Of a stretch of DNA of 64,000 bases, positions 22,801 through 34,062 are shown one piece after another. Position numbers and translations under genes: made by a program. The stretch comes from Chelydra serpentina (taxonomy: Eukaryota > Chordata > Testudines > Chelydridae), in the NCBI GenBank assembly GCA_037349315.1, contig JBAIAC010000048.1, positions 35,094,501 to 35,158,500 on the forward strand, read 5' to 3'. The notes under the pieces are model-generated. The model did no database searches. It had not been told where the DNA came from and saw only the letters and a program-made list of their open reading frames with translations. Position 1 is the first letter of the stretch, and every line of letters starts with the position of its first letter.

Positions 22801-23283
22801 AGATTAGAAGATTAAGTGAAGAGCAGGTGGACTACTGTACGTTTAGTGTTTAAATCGGTGAAAAAAGGATAACATCACTTTAGCTATAAGGTGCCATATT
22901 AGTCTACTATATAAAATCGGCTTTGGAAGAAACCTCGCCATCTATTTTTATATCTCAACACTCTGCAGTTTCTCTTCGAATGAGGACACCCCACCACATT
23001 TTTTTTAGACACATTTACTGCTAGAGATCAGCCCAAGCCCAAAACCAAAGCACACTGAATTTTAGGACACTTTGGGTTGGGATCTGGATCTCAACTTTAT
23101 TGGCTGGGCCTCTGTCTACTTAACTGCCATATTAGCTTTTTCCCCTTTTAAAATCTTTATGGAGGAAATATACTTGATGACCAATAGTCAATAACTAAAA
23201 ACTTAAGTCAGAAATACCCCAAAGTATAAAACCTCTACAAGACTGGATAGCTCATGTAAAGTGAGAAGAGGCCAGATCCTTTT

Positions 23284-23440
23284 ATTATATATATATAATT
23301 TATTATATATAGTATATAATAATATAAATTATATAAATATAAATTATATAAATATAAATTATATAAATAATATAATAATATACATACTATAAATTATATA
23401 AATGTATTATAAAATATGTATATATATATATATATATGGT
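23284..23440. repeat. AT-rich microsatellite
   Basis: About 155 bp made of TATA and ATAAATTAT-type units, ending in a clean (TA)n run near 23415-23438. Likely length-variable between individuals. Confidence 0.85.
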
Positions 23441-24149
23441 GGAATACAGTACTTTTTTGCCAAGTCCCTTTTAAAACTCTCCTGGCAGCCTGTGGCTTCC
23501 CCGTTTAGCCATATCCCAAAATGTTCAAGCTGCAGAGACATTTAACTAAGGCTTGCTCTGGGCTATGTGCAGAAGCCACAAGGTGTCTGGAAGTGACAAG
23601 TGACCATACCTTGCATGCCCTTGTGGGTTACTGACTGTGTACTTGACAACTTGGCAAGCTGAAAGTGTGACACTATCTGGGGGACAGAAGGGCTTGGAGT
23701 CTGTCCTTCAGCTGTGCTGCCCACTCTGCCCCATAAAATAGCGGCAGATCAGAATATCACCTCCCCACGGACAGCGCTAGGAATCATCAAATCTGAGTTT
23801 ATGCAATACTTTGAACATATAGCTCAAAATGTATCATTTTAATTGTGATGGCAGTGGCCTTTTTCATAATTTTAGGTCTTGATAAATGCGTGACTGAAAA
23901 TGCATGCCATGTGGAGAACATTTCAAAATTGCAAATTAGCAATCTTTCCAAAGGGTTAAAACTAGGGATAGTAGGGGCTAGAGAACCTCATATTTTTGTA
24001 GTTTGAGGGTGGAAAAAGCAGATTAATATCCAGAGATTATCCAGTATAGCCAAATGCTAGCTGAGTGACTATTTTTTCCTCTTTAAGCTTGCTGAATGTT
24101 TTGAAAAATCACAAACTGTTTAGGTTTAATTTGCTTGCTTTAGCTAATT

Positions 24150-24370
24150 GGTTTTTATAGAGCTCAGAACTGGGATTCAGCACACTAGGGTTCTATTCCT
24201 GACTCTGCCACTGGCCTACTGTGTGATTTGGGCAAGTCACATCGCCTCTCTATGACTCAGTTTTCCCATCTGTAAAACGGAGATAATGATGCTGACTTTC
24301 TTAATGATGCACGTAGAGATCCACAGATGGAAACTGCTATATAAGAACAAGATTTTATTTATTATTATTC
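24150..24370 (+). mobile_element. MIR (CORE-SINE) copy
   Basis: Recognisable MIR body with 'tctgccactggcctactgtg', then 'gggcaagtcac', then 'cagttttcccatctgtaaaa' followed by 'ggagataatgatgc'. These are the conserved core and LINE-related 3' parts of MIR. Old, diverged, non-coding. Confidence 0.85.
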
Positions 24371-26630
24371 CTAACAATATGGTGAACTTTTTACACATAT
24401 TTAGTAAGATCAAAATGGTGCAGAAAGCATGGCGCCTCCTGGCTGTCAGGAACATTGTACCTGGTCTTTACCTAGGCCTGTAACCTTATCACAACAGAGA
24501 AGCTCAGCAGGGCTTACTTCCCCCCCATGTTGCTTGCATGGAAACCCCATGTAAAGGCTCACCGGAGGACACAGAATCACAGCCAAGAAGAGGTGATCAG
24601 AGCTTGTATGTGAGGGTGAGAGCAAAGAGGTTCCAAGAAGTCAGGAGTTGGTAAATGGAGCCATTGGAGTGAGGGTGAACACGGGTGGGGAGGGATTGTC
24701 AACAAAACCTAGGGCCCTGTGAAAACTCATTGCAAGTACTTTTTGATGAAGCATGACTTATGATAACATAACAGGGTCGTCTTCGTTCTGTTCCATTTTA
24801 GACTCCTCCGACTCCCACTTCAAAGGTGCGTGGTGTGTGTTGATTCTGGATTCACTGAAAGGGGGTGGGGAAATGTCTGATCATGCATCAGATGGCTACA
24901 GACAGAATTCAGCCTCCTTCTGTTGAAAAGTCAGTTCCATTTGCAGTATAAAAGTAGCTGTCTACATGTGTCATCTTATTCTTCTAGTCTTGTGGTCCAG
25001 GTGTAATTACCAGGACAGTATCTGTGGCTCCCAGACCAGAGAAAATTCAATTACAAGTAACTAACTAAATTTCAAGCTCGGTGAGCTTTGAACTGTCCAT
25101 GTTCATGAAATAAACTTGTATAAACCTCATAGGATGCAGCACACACTTGGAATGTGAAGTGAGAGAATCCAAAATTAAATCCATAAATTAAAAGTAATTT
25201 AACTTGAATTAACAAGGTCTGTTGCAAGTGATACAACTTCTAAATGAAAACTGTTTGCTGCATTGCTTGGTTTAATTAGATGCCACCCTAAGGCATAGTA
25301 TTTACTATCATAACTGTTGGATGGCAAGGCTGAAACAACAACTGGTGTGGAAATGAGGATTCTCTTTAGGTACAAGATGCAATTTTTAATCCTTTTAGAC
25401 TCTCGTTCCAGAAAAGATTCCCTTTAGAAATTCCCCTTTTCCCTTTTAACATGCAAAATGGAACACCGGATACCCTAAGTCAAAGGGATGTTATTTGGAG
25501 TCCTCTAATGCTTGAGTGGGATGTCATCACATTTGATTGTGTCTTACTAATATAGTATCTCATTTTAAAAAATGATTACAAATGAGTGACAATGCATGGG
25601 CAGTTTTAATTGGTGATTAGCAGCATTTCGATGCCAGTGGGAAAAAAAACCCGATATGCCAAAGGAAATGAAGCTTATCTGGCCTTTCCACTTGCTTTAC
25701 TAGTGAACTATAAATTAATAACCACTGACAACTTTATGAAATAGCATCATCTGGAATTACAGTTTGTCTCATCTTCATGATTACCATAATATTGGCTGGT
25801 ATTCAAAGAAAAAAGGGGAAAGTAAGAGGATTTCACAGATCATCTCCAGCAATTACTAGCTAAAAAGCAAGCACACAGAGTGGGGGAAAGCACAACTAAC
25901 ACACTTGTGCCAGCTTTCATTTCATAATCCAAAGCTTCCTGGATTTGGAATGGAGAGTGAAATAATCAAGCCTTTTGCAAAGCAAGCTGCTTCCTGGTAA
26001 TGCGCAGAGCAAGCAGTAAAGTTTTCCCACAGTGCACCATGGTCCTTGGGCTACAGTGACCATATGTTGGGGTGGGTGCATGCTAGGGACCCTGGCATAT
26101 GGTTACTTGGACTCAGGTCCGTGTACTGTAATGTGAATGCCAGAGCCCTAGGTTTGAGCACAGGCTAGAAAAGAGTTAAAATACAATGTAGACGCTTAAG
26201 CCCAGGGTTCCCTAAAACAGTTCGAGTCCCACTAAACCTGGGCTTACATTGCAATTAGCACATATCCTCAATTACAAGGATTTGTTATTCTAAGGATAAT
26301 ATTATTATTTCAGATACCTCTGAGAGAGAACTGTAGCAAATGCTGAATTTTTAAATGGCAACCACTATAGGTTTTCTTGTGCCTAGAGCTATGCAAATAA
26401 CGGACTTTTTTAATTCATTGGGCTATGCAAAATAAATAGCAAAAAAATCATATGGGGTTGACCCAAAACAACCAATTTTCAGCAAACTGAAAAGTAAAAT
26501 ATGATCATTTCTGTGAGGTTTTTAGGGGTTTTAAAAAATAAAAATCAAAGCAAATTTTGAAGTGAAAGGTCATTTTGAATTGAAAAACTCATACCTCTAC
26601 ACTGGGTTCTCTTTCTTGTCCTCCTTATTG
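24371..26630. other. No gene; weak old repeat traces
   Basis: No coding region identified. The segment about 26095-26260, with 'acaatgtagacgcttaagc' and 'cctgggcttacattgcaat', looks like a decayed palindromic DNA element. The segment about 26395-26600 is AT-rich old repeat. Both are tentative. Confidence 0.3.
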
Positions 26631-26633
26631 CAA

Positions 26634-27695
26634 GTCCTTATTGCAAGCCATGGATGGCACTGGGTTGGGAGCGATGGAAGCTCCCTAGAAGTGGGGGTCC
26701 ACACCCTCTGCTCTGCCCCGAGGCCAGCCCCTGATTGGCCTCCTTCCCAAGGCCCTGCCCATGCTCCACGCTCCCCACCCCAAGGCCTCCTGCCTCTCAC
26801 ACCTCTTCGCTAGAGCCATGCACAGATACAAAATGTATATGCATGGATATAAATCAGTATCTGTGGAGCTTCAGGGCTCTACCGGGAACCACAGTGGCGA
26901 AAGCAGCAGCATTTCAGGCCACTGCTTCCAGGAGCCAACACCCTCCACCAGCAGCTCCTCTGGCATGGCTGTACTGCCCCCAGCCCCGCTCACTGGGATG
27001 GGCGCCAGGCTCACCAGCAGCTGTCCCTGCTTGCACTAGTGTGTGCAAGTGGCTCACACGCCCCCAGACAGGAGACGCAGACTGCTGTGTGGAAGGAAAT
27101 GCTGTCCCAGAGCATGCCAGCCACTTGCACACACTAGCATGACCAGGGAGAGCTGCCAGTGAGCCTGGTGCCCACCCTAGTGGGCGGAGCTGCCAGTCCG
27201 AGGCACTGGCTCCTGTGAGCGGTGGCCCGACATGCTGCTGCTTTCACCACTGCGGTTCCTGGGAGAGCCCTGCAGCTCTGCGGACACCGATTTATATCCA
27301 CACAGCGCTCTATTCTTCGCCCCCTCCCCCAAAGCCCTGCCCCCGTCCACCCCTCTTTGCCCCTCCTCCTGAGGGTGGCTCCCCACTGCTCATGCCTCTT
27401 CATGCCCTCCCCTGAGGTCCCTTCTGCCTGCCGGGGATGGAGAGGCGTGAGCGGTCAGTGAGGGGCCTTGTAGGAAGGAGAGGAGTGAGGATGGGAAGAG
27501 GAGGAGTGAGGGGGAGGCCTCAGGGGAAGAGGCGGAGGAGGGGTGGGAAGGGAAGCAGTGTGGACAGAGTCATGGCTTGAGTGCCCTCTAAAGGCAGCTG
27601 GCTGGCATGCCTCCAAAGGGAGGTGCACAGCATCCTGTTTGGGGAGGCTCAGTCTCCCCTGGCCTATTATACCCACTGCCCATGCTTGCACCATA
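26634..27695. repeat. Long imperfect hairpin (inverted-arm MITE)
   Basis: Two arms of about 230 bp, roughly 26815-27054 and 27119-27350, are inverted copies separated by about 64 bp. Clear landmarks are 'gtgtgtgcaagtggct' at 27040-27054 against its complement from 27119, and 'gatataaatcagtatctgtg' near 26850 against its inverted counterpart near 27290. The same peptide string (GYKSVS...ELQGS...SGESSS) is predicted from opposite strands of the two arms, which confirms the fold. Outer limits (26634 and 27695) are guesses from weak similarity of GCAAGC..ATGG ends. GC-rich, non-coding; probably a non-autonomous DNA transposon. Confidence 0.7.
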
Positions 27696-30600
27696 GATTG
27701 CACCCAGACTGCCTTCCAACTGCAAAGTCATATTTTATATGCTAACGGGGGTTCTGAGCCTGTCCTGCAATCAGAGATACTGCACAATATCACAGGTAGC
27801 CAACAGAAGGGACTGACAGATACATTTAAGGTATATCTTGTGGATTCTTAATTTGTCTTGACTTTTGTAAGTATTTTTATCAGTTAAATACGTGAATACG
27901 TCCCTGAAGAGAAAGGGTTGAGTTTCATAGGCCTTCTGGAAGAAGTGTGTTTTAAAGAGGAGGCTATTAGTAAAAAAAACACTATAAGTGTTAATATGTA
28001 TAGCAAACTTTCATTACACTATGGTGGAGAAAAATTAGAATTACTGTGAAAGCTCTGGGAGCTTGGTTCTCCTGTGAACCTCTTAGTGTCGTTAGATGGC
28101 ACCAGAGAGTAATTTTGATTTTAAGGAGTTTAAGATCAGACGGGAACAGTACGATCATTTGATGCATAACACAGGGTATAGATTTTCAACTAGCAATTCC
28201 TGTGTCAGTCCCAAAAATGGAACTTGAATGAGGATATTTTGCTTTGTCCTAAGGGAAAAAACGTAACTCTTGTAAAACTTCATAGTTACTTTGTTTTAGA
28301 TGATAATTGATAACTGAAGGTAGCTTGAGTTTTAGTTCTTAATCTCTCTGTTTAACAATTTGTACAATTTAAACATATCTAATCTGAAAGTTGTTTTCTG
28401 TGTAACTTGAGACTTTTAACAAAAGGATCTGGATTCTTTACTCAATAAGCGGCCAGTCATGCATGGAATATAGGATATCAATTTCTTCTCCACTATCAGA
28501 GAACACTGCTCCACTACAGTGTCATTTTCAGAAAGAAGGGTTTGGCTTTTGCAAATGCTGATACTCTTGTGTTCCTGAACTTTTGCTTTAATATCACTTG
28601 CATCAGTTCTGCTTTTTACTGTCCTGCTTCCCAGATCTGCTTCCCAGATTAGTAATTCAACTGTCACGTTCTCTAGCCTGTTCTTTGTCGCTAGCAGCCT
28701 GTTTTCTACTGACTGCATAGAGGACTGCAGCATATCAATGTTTAAATTTAATTCCTTCAGGTGCCACTGCATGGGATTTCCTCAGTTCTGACTAGCCTTT
28801 TAATGGCATCTGCTCTGTGTTTTCCACTGAGAGACCTGAGAAGCTGCAAACTATGAGATTAAGCAGGACTTTGTGTCTGCTTTATGATATTTTGCTTTGG
28901 GCGCTTTTCTGTTACTATGTGCTCACCTACTATCTCTCACCACATTAGTCACATTAGCGAAACAGAGCTTCACAATGGTGTGTCTTCTTTTCTCAGTATC
29001 TAATTCTTTCCTGGTTATATGTTTTATAACTGCAGAAGCGTAATGAATTTAAGCTTTCACAGTAGAGCTATATAAGGACAAGATTTTTTCATGTCAGGAG
29101 AAGCTGAGCTATTTCAAAATCTCTTCCATTCCAGAACTGACAAAATAAAGAAATAAATACACATTCAAAATGCTCTATGATCTGATTTTTTTATTCAAAA
29201 GAAATGCTTTGGGGGTTAATCACAAAAGTCATCAAAATTGTTCCAATTTCAATTTTTTTGCTTCATCTTATTTTATACTACAACATATTAAAAACCGAAA
29301 CAAACACTCCATTCTGAAAATAGTTTGTCCTTATTAAGATGCTTTTTGCCCCAATTTACATTTCAAAACAAATTTTCATCAGTGACAACATGTTACTGTG
29401 AAACATTTCGCTTGTGATGAATCACCATATTCTGATGGAACACTTTTCTTTTAGACAATTTCCACCCAGCTCTATTTAGAATATTTCTGTATCTCATTTT
29501 ATTCTGCCCTGTAGAGTGGCGACTGAGATGTTTTAAATTCAGATCCTGTTCTGAAGTGGCCAGGCTGAGTGGTAAGGCAGCTGCTATGACTGACTCCTTG
29601 GTAATGTAACTTATTGATTTTGTCAGAAGCCTCTGGATGGGAAATCAGAGAGCTGAGAGGAATTATTTCTCCTGGAGTGGTCCTGAGTTCAGCAAGAGAA
29701 ATCAAAATGTCTTGAGTTAGCCTTTTCATTTGTTCTTGTGAAATTTCCAGAGTCATACACTATTTTTATGTGAAATCCCTATGAGCATCAATGAGCTAAA
29801 CAAGCACATATTCAGAATTGACTCATCAGTAATGAGGTAAAGGGCAATCTTTATCTGACGAGTTAGTGTTTATGATTGTGAGGGGGAAAAGCTTGGATCA
29901 TTTAAGCATCCAGACTAAGGGATGGCAAATACAGAGACATGTACAAGTGAGAAATGGCTTGGAGACAAAACTGATATTGTCCTCAATGGACTCATGAGAT
30001 GATTTGATAATAATTACAGAGCATCATGGCAAAATTAAGTTCAGGATAGGACTCCAGGAGAGGTCTTTTTGGGAGGGAAATAGGTTGACAAACAGAGGAT
30101 ACTAAATTCCTGGTCTAATTTATTGAAAAGTCTGAACAAGAGCTGGTCAAAAATGTTGATGGAAAAATTGTTAATCAAAAATGCAGTTTCATCAAAATCA
30201 AACTGTTTCACAGGAACATCATGAATTTCCACATTGTTTATGGGGAAAAGGCAAAACATTTTGTTTAATCATGATCATTTTGATTAATTTTGTTTCAAAT
30301 TTTATATTGTTAAAATATGTTATTGTATTATTAGATATTATGTATATAGAATACATATTCTAATATAACATAAAAGTAAAAGTAAAGAGTTCATTTCAGC
30401 TAGTAAGCCCAATTTGGAATTAAACAAAATTTCAGAATGTCAGAAATTTCCTGTGGAACAGAAATTATGGATCCTGACAAAGATCTAGTTTGTACATATT
30501 TCAAAACGGATTACACAGCAAAAGCAAAACACAGCTTGTAACTCACAGACACAGCGCAAACGCTTTCAAAACTCTGGTCAACAGTTCTGTATCCAAATCT

Positions 30601-30823
30601 TCAGTGAGCCTGTTTCGGTGTGTTTCTCCCATAAGCTGCTCACTGCTGTGTTCTATCTATATGTGTTTATCACCCTCACAACCCCTGTGCATGGTGATTT
30701 TCAAAGGAGGAAGATCAGACATGCAGCAGGGAATTAGATGCAGTTTAGGTGCTTTTAAAAATAACAAATTTTCAAAGCAGAGGTTGGAATGTGCAGAAGT
30801 TCCCTTTGACATTGTTGGGCTTT
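27696..30823. other. No confirmed gene; two AT-rich old elements
   Basis: The segments about 29196-29475 (ending CACCCAGCTCTA) and about 30146-30470 (starting AGAGCTGGTCAAAAATG) belong to the AGAGCTGGG-ended AT-rich family. A minus-strand frame at 28772-28416 has a helix-like, charged composition but no known motif. I do not call it a gene. Confidence 0.3.
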
Positions 30824-30831
30824 GGTGTAAG

Positions 30832-31240
30832 CAGGGCCGGCTCCAGACACCGGCTTTCCAAGCTGGTGCTTGGGGCGGCATGGAGAATGGGGCGGCAGTC
30901 CGAGTCCCGCGGTGGCAATTCGGCGGCAGGTCCGCTCTTCCCGCCGCTGAATCGCCGCCGCGGAACTCGGACTGCCGCCCCATTCTCGCCTGCCGCGGCG
31001 GCAATGGGGCGGCACCTCCACCGCTCTCCCCTTGCCGCCGCGGACTGGGACTGCCTGCGTCGGGGGCGGGGCCAACGCAAGCAGACGTAGCGGGCCCCCG
31101 CCCCCGCCGCAAGCAGACGTAGCAGGGCCCCGCCCCCCAACGCAGGCATGCGTCGGGGGCGGGGCCCCGCTACGTCTGCCTGCGTCGGGGCGGGGCCGCC
31201 GCCCCTGCTTGGGGCGGCAAAATTGTTAGAGCCGCCCCTG
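30832..31240. mobile_element. hAT-type MITE, 409 bp, very GC-rich
   Basis: Ends are CAGGGCCGGCTC and, on the minus strand, CAGGGGCGGCTC. A perfect 8-bp target duplication GGTGTAAG flanks it at 30824-30831 and 31241-31248. The interior is packed with CpG, repeated GGGGCGGGGCC-type GC boxes and several inverted 'ggggcggca' and 'gcctgcgtcgggg' phrases. No transposase is encoded. Open frames on both strands are composition artefacts. Confidence 0.9.
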
Positions 31241-31248
31241 GGTGTAAG

Positions 31249-31669
31249 GCAGAAAGCCATGTATATTCTAGGTGAGGACCACAGTATAATGTGAAGAACC
31301 AACAGAGATTCAAGAAACCTACTAGGAATCTGAAATGCATATATCACTGGGCTAAGTTTGGATAATTCATTACATCTGTCACGAGGAAACATCTCAGAAT
31401 AGGTGGAGGAGAAATATTGAAGACTATGAATGTACACTACATAAGGGAACAGTGCAGCGTACTTTCACTAAAAATGATGCAGTTCAATAAAGCAGTCTCA
31501 AGGGTAGAATCAACAGTCGTTTAAAAAAAGTTCTACCTTAACCATAGAAGTCAACACGGCTGTGTTTTTCTGTACATGTAACCTATACCTGCTCAGTGTG
31601 GCACTGTGTCCCCCTCTAGTTGTGGATAGGCCAACGAGAGATTGATGAGCCTGCTACAGTCTTGCGTAA
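31249..31669. other. No recognised feature
   Basis: Unassigned sequence between the GC-rich hAT MITE and the tRNA-like repeat. No open frame with a motif. Confidence 0.35.
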
Positions 31670-31770
31670 GACAGATGTGCTTGTTAGCTCAGGCAGTAGA
31701 GCTCATGCATTTAGCTCAAGCCGTCCTGGGTTTAATCCCAGCTGCTGATAGCTGCGGACTGTTGGCGTTA
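31670..31770 (+). mobile_element. tRNA-derived SINE head or tRNA pseudogene
   Basis: An A-box-like TTAGCTCAGGCAGTAGAG (about 31684) and a B-box-like GGGTTTAATCCCAGC (about 31728) are spaced as in a tRNA gene. The acceptor stem halves do not pair convincingly, so a functional tRNA is unlikely. A body beyond about 31770 is not recognised. Confidence 0.5.
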
Positions 31771-31982
31771 CATGTGCAAAAAGTAACTGAATGGCCTTTG
31801 TTTTATACTGAGAACAAAAAAACAAGAAAAGAATTTTTAAAAGTTCCACGAGAGAGCACACTTTCTCCCTGGCGCAGGTTGTACGGGAACAGAGCACAAA
31901 ATGCCACCTACATCAAACAAACAGCAGATTCCTAGAAACATAATGCTGTAGTCCACCGAAAACAAAATCACAATATAGCTTA

Positions 31983-32960
31983 TGTCACAGTTCCAGGGCT
32001 AGCTACACCTCTGTCCTGTCTCTGTTCTCTCCGAGTGCATTCCCTCAGCTGTCAGGCCTCATGCCTTTACCTATCTCAAGGTGGAATTCCACAGTTCTTC
32101 CACTCTTAGGCTACGTCCACACTACCCGCCCGATTCGACGGGTAGCTATCGATGTTCTGGGATCGATTTATCGCATCTCGTCTAGATGCGATAAATTGAT
32201 CCCAGAACCTCTCCCCGTCGACACCGGAACTCCAGTTCGGCAAGCGGAGGAAGCGCTGTCGATGGGGGAGCCTGCCTGCTGCCGTGTGGACCAGGGTAAG
32301 TACTTTTAAAAATCGATCTAAGATATTCGACTTCAGCTATGTTATTCACGTAGCTGAAGTTGTGCATCTTAGATCAATTCCCCCCCCCCCCCCCCAGTGT
32401 GGACCAGCCCTGGGCTACAGTGCTCTGTGTATCGACCATGCTTACCCAGCAGGTCTGACTGGGTTCAGCATCTGCAGTTCTTCCCTTCAAGACTTTGTGA
32501 TAAGTGGTATCCAGTTATACTACACTCTTCTTCAAACAAATGTATTGTTTATTTTGCAGTAGAAGCAAAGCATTAGAAAGGAAACAGGATTTTAAAACAG
32601 TTTACATGCATGTTTAAAGTGTTACCATTCTCCGATGGTAGCTCAGGCAAGCCTAACTTCTTTAGACATCTCAGAAGGTGCCTGTATCTCAGTCTGCTTT
32701 CTCCCCACCCCCGAACAACTACCTCCCTCTCTTGGGAGAGTGTTCCTTTTTAAACCTGTCATAGTTCTTTTGTTCTCCTGAGTTCGGGGACTTTTCCTAT
32801 CCTGGTATTGTCTTGTAACAACTCTCAAGTTGCTTCTCAGCAAACACTTACCATGAGCCAGTCTTTTTCCTTCCTGTTTGTTTTTCCCCAACACCCACTA
32901 TTAAACTAAGCCTGTATATTAATACAGTAAATATTCAAACAACAAGGTCCACATACTGTA
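31983..32960 (-). mobile_element. Probable LTR interrupted by a Harbinger-type MITE
   Basis: Starts TGTCACAG after GCTTA and contains a minus-strand AATAAA in the 'ttgtttatttt' stretch near 32550. The style matches the other LTRs in this window. It is split by a MITE at 32109-32410. The right boundary and target duplication were not found, so the extent is approximate. Confidence 0.4.
32109..32410. mobile_element. Harbinger-type MITE, about 302 bp
   Basis: The left end is GGCTACGTCCACACTACC and the right end, on the minus strand, is GGGCTGGTCCACACTGGGG. These have the same shape as the termini of the 42-kb Harbinger element. Internal palindromes 'gatcgatttatcgcatc' and 'gatgcgataaattgatc' (32160-32205) form a strong stem. 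A C-run of about 15 lies at its right end. TTA precedes the left end, but the right flank is not a clear match, so the 3-bp target duplication is unproven. Confidence 0.65.
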
Positions 32961-33450
32961 TTCATTCATTATTACAGAGCAGCTCCATGTCTGACTCAAC
33001 ATATGCCATAAGCATCAGCAAGACCATCACTTTTACTCCAAAAAAAACAAAACCCAGAAAAAAGGTTTTTAAGAACTGACCTTGCAAAATACTTCAGGAG
33101 ATAGAAAGATACATAGTGTGCTGGGCCCTAGATTTTATTGATCTATTCCTGAACTAGAAAAACAAAATTCAGATGCAAGATCCTTAAAACCTAGACACAA
33201 CGAGAAAAGTCAAGGATCCAAAAGAAAGACAGATACAAAAGAAGTGAAGAGAAAGAGAACACAGAAGTAACCATCTCTCAACATCACTGCATTTAAAAAA
33301 CATTTTTAAATAGTTGAGATGTTCTTCTAACTTTTGATTTTTAATTTGTATCTCTAACATTATTTTGAACATGGAATTTTAAAAGCAGGCAAACTAGCTA
33401 TAGTGAAAGAGCAAAGAAAATGTGAATAATGAAAGGTTTACATTGTTAAA
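32961..33450. other. No recognised feature
   Basis: AT-rich sequence with short motif-free frames, between the probable LTR and the next hAT MITE. Confidence 0.35.
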
Positions 33451-33458
33451 CCTCCAAT

Positions 33459-34054
33459 CAGTGGCATAGCCAGGTTCTAACACCAGGGGGAGCAAACACA
33501 TAAAAAAAGGCACCACCAGACCCGACCTGGGTGAAAGAACCCAGGCCAGCAGCGGGACCCTTGCTGCCAGGAGCCCATGAGGGAAATCCTAGATCGGGGG
33601 CTGGCTGAGCCTCTCAGCCCGTCCCGCTCTGGGATTCCCCTCGTGGGCTCCTGCCAGCCGGGGTCTCTCAGCCTGCTGCTGGCCTGGGTTCTTTCACCCA
33701 GGCCAGCAGCGGGCTCTTGGTGGGGCCAGCGGCGGGACCCCTGCTGGCAGGAGCCCGTGGGGGGTGGAATCCCAGAGCGGGGCGGGCTGAGCGGCTCAGC
33801 CAGCTGCCGCTCTAGGATTCCCCCCGTGGGCTCCTGCCAGCAGGGGTCTCTCAGCCCACTGCCAGCCTGGGTTCTTTCACCCAAGCCAGCAGCGGGCTCT
33901 TGGTGGGGCCAGCAGCGGGACCCCTGCATTATTTTGTCGCTCCACCTCCGTCCACTCCCTCTCCACCCTTTCAAAAATTAAAAAAGCGCCACTTTTGGAA
34001 AATGTGCTCGGGGGAGCAGTCGCTCCCCCTGCTCCCCCCCCAGCTATGCTACTG
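33459..34054. mobile_element. hAT-type MITE, 596 bp, internally duplicated
   Basis: Ends are CAGTGGCATAGCCAG and, on the minus strand, CAGTAGCATAGCTGG. A perfect 8-bp duplication CCTCCAAT lies at 33451-33458 and 34055-34062. Inside, a block of about 120 bp is present twice in direct orientation (about 33626-33746 and 33807-33926). Each copy carries a near-palindrome built on 'cctgggttctttcaccca'. Overlapping frames of 165 and 134 codons on opposite strands are by-products of these repeats. Confidence 0.9.
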
Positions 34055-34062
34055 CCTCCAAT

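Noticed and set aside
26735..27403. Mirror-image peptides on opposite strands that look like a conserved protein
   Set aside because: They are the two arms of one inverted repeat, not homologous genes.
28416..28772. Minus-strand frame with helix-like, Lys/Glu-rich composition, possibly coiled coil
   Set aside because: No family motif, no neighbouring LINE ORF2 or exon signals; too weak to call a gene.
30490..31437. Overlapping 100-220 codon frames on both strands
   Set aside because: Composition effect of the GC-rich hAT MITE; inverted repeats give similar peptides on both strands.
31684..31752. Candidate functional tRNA gene
   Set aside because: A and B boxes are present, but acceptor and anticodon stems do not pair well; better explained as a SINE head or pseudogene.
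33477..33981. Frames of 165 (minus) and 134 (plus) codons
   Set aside because: Produced by the duplicated, palindromic interior of a hAT MITE.
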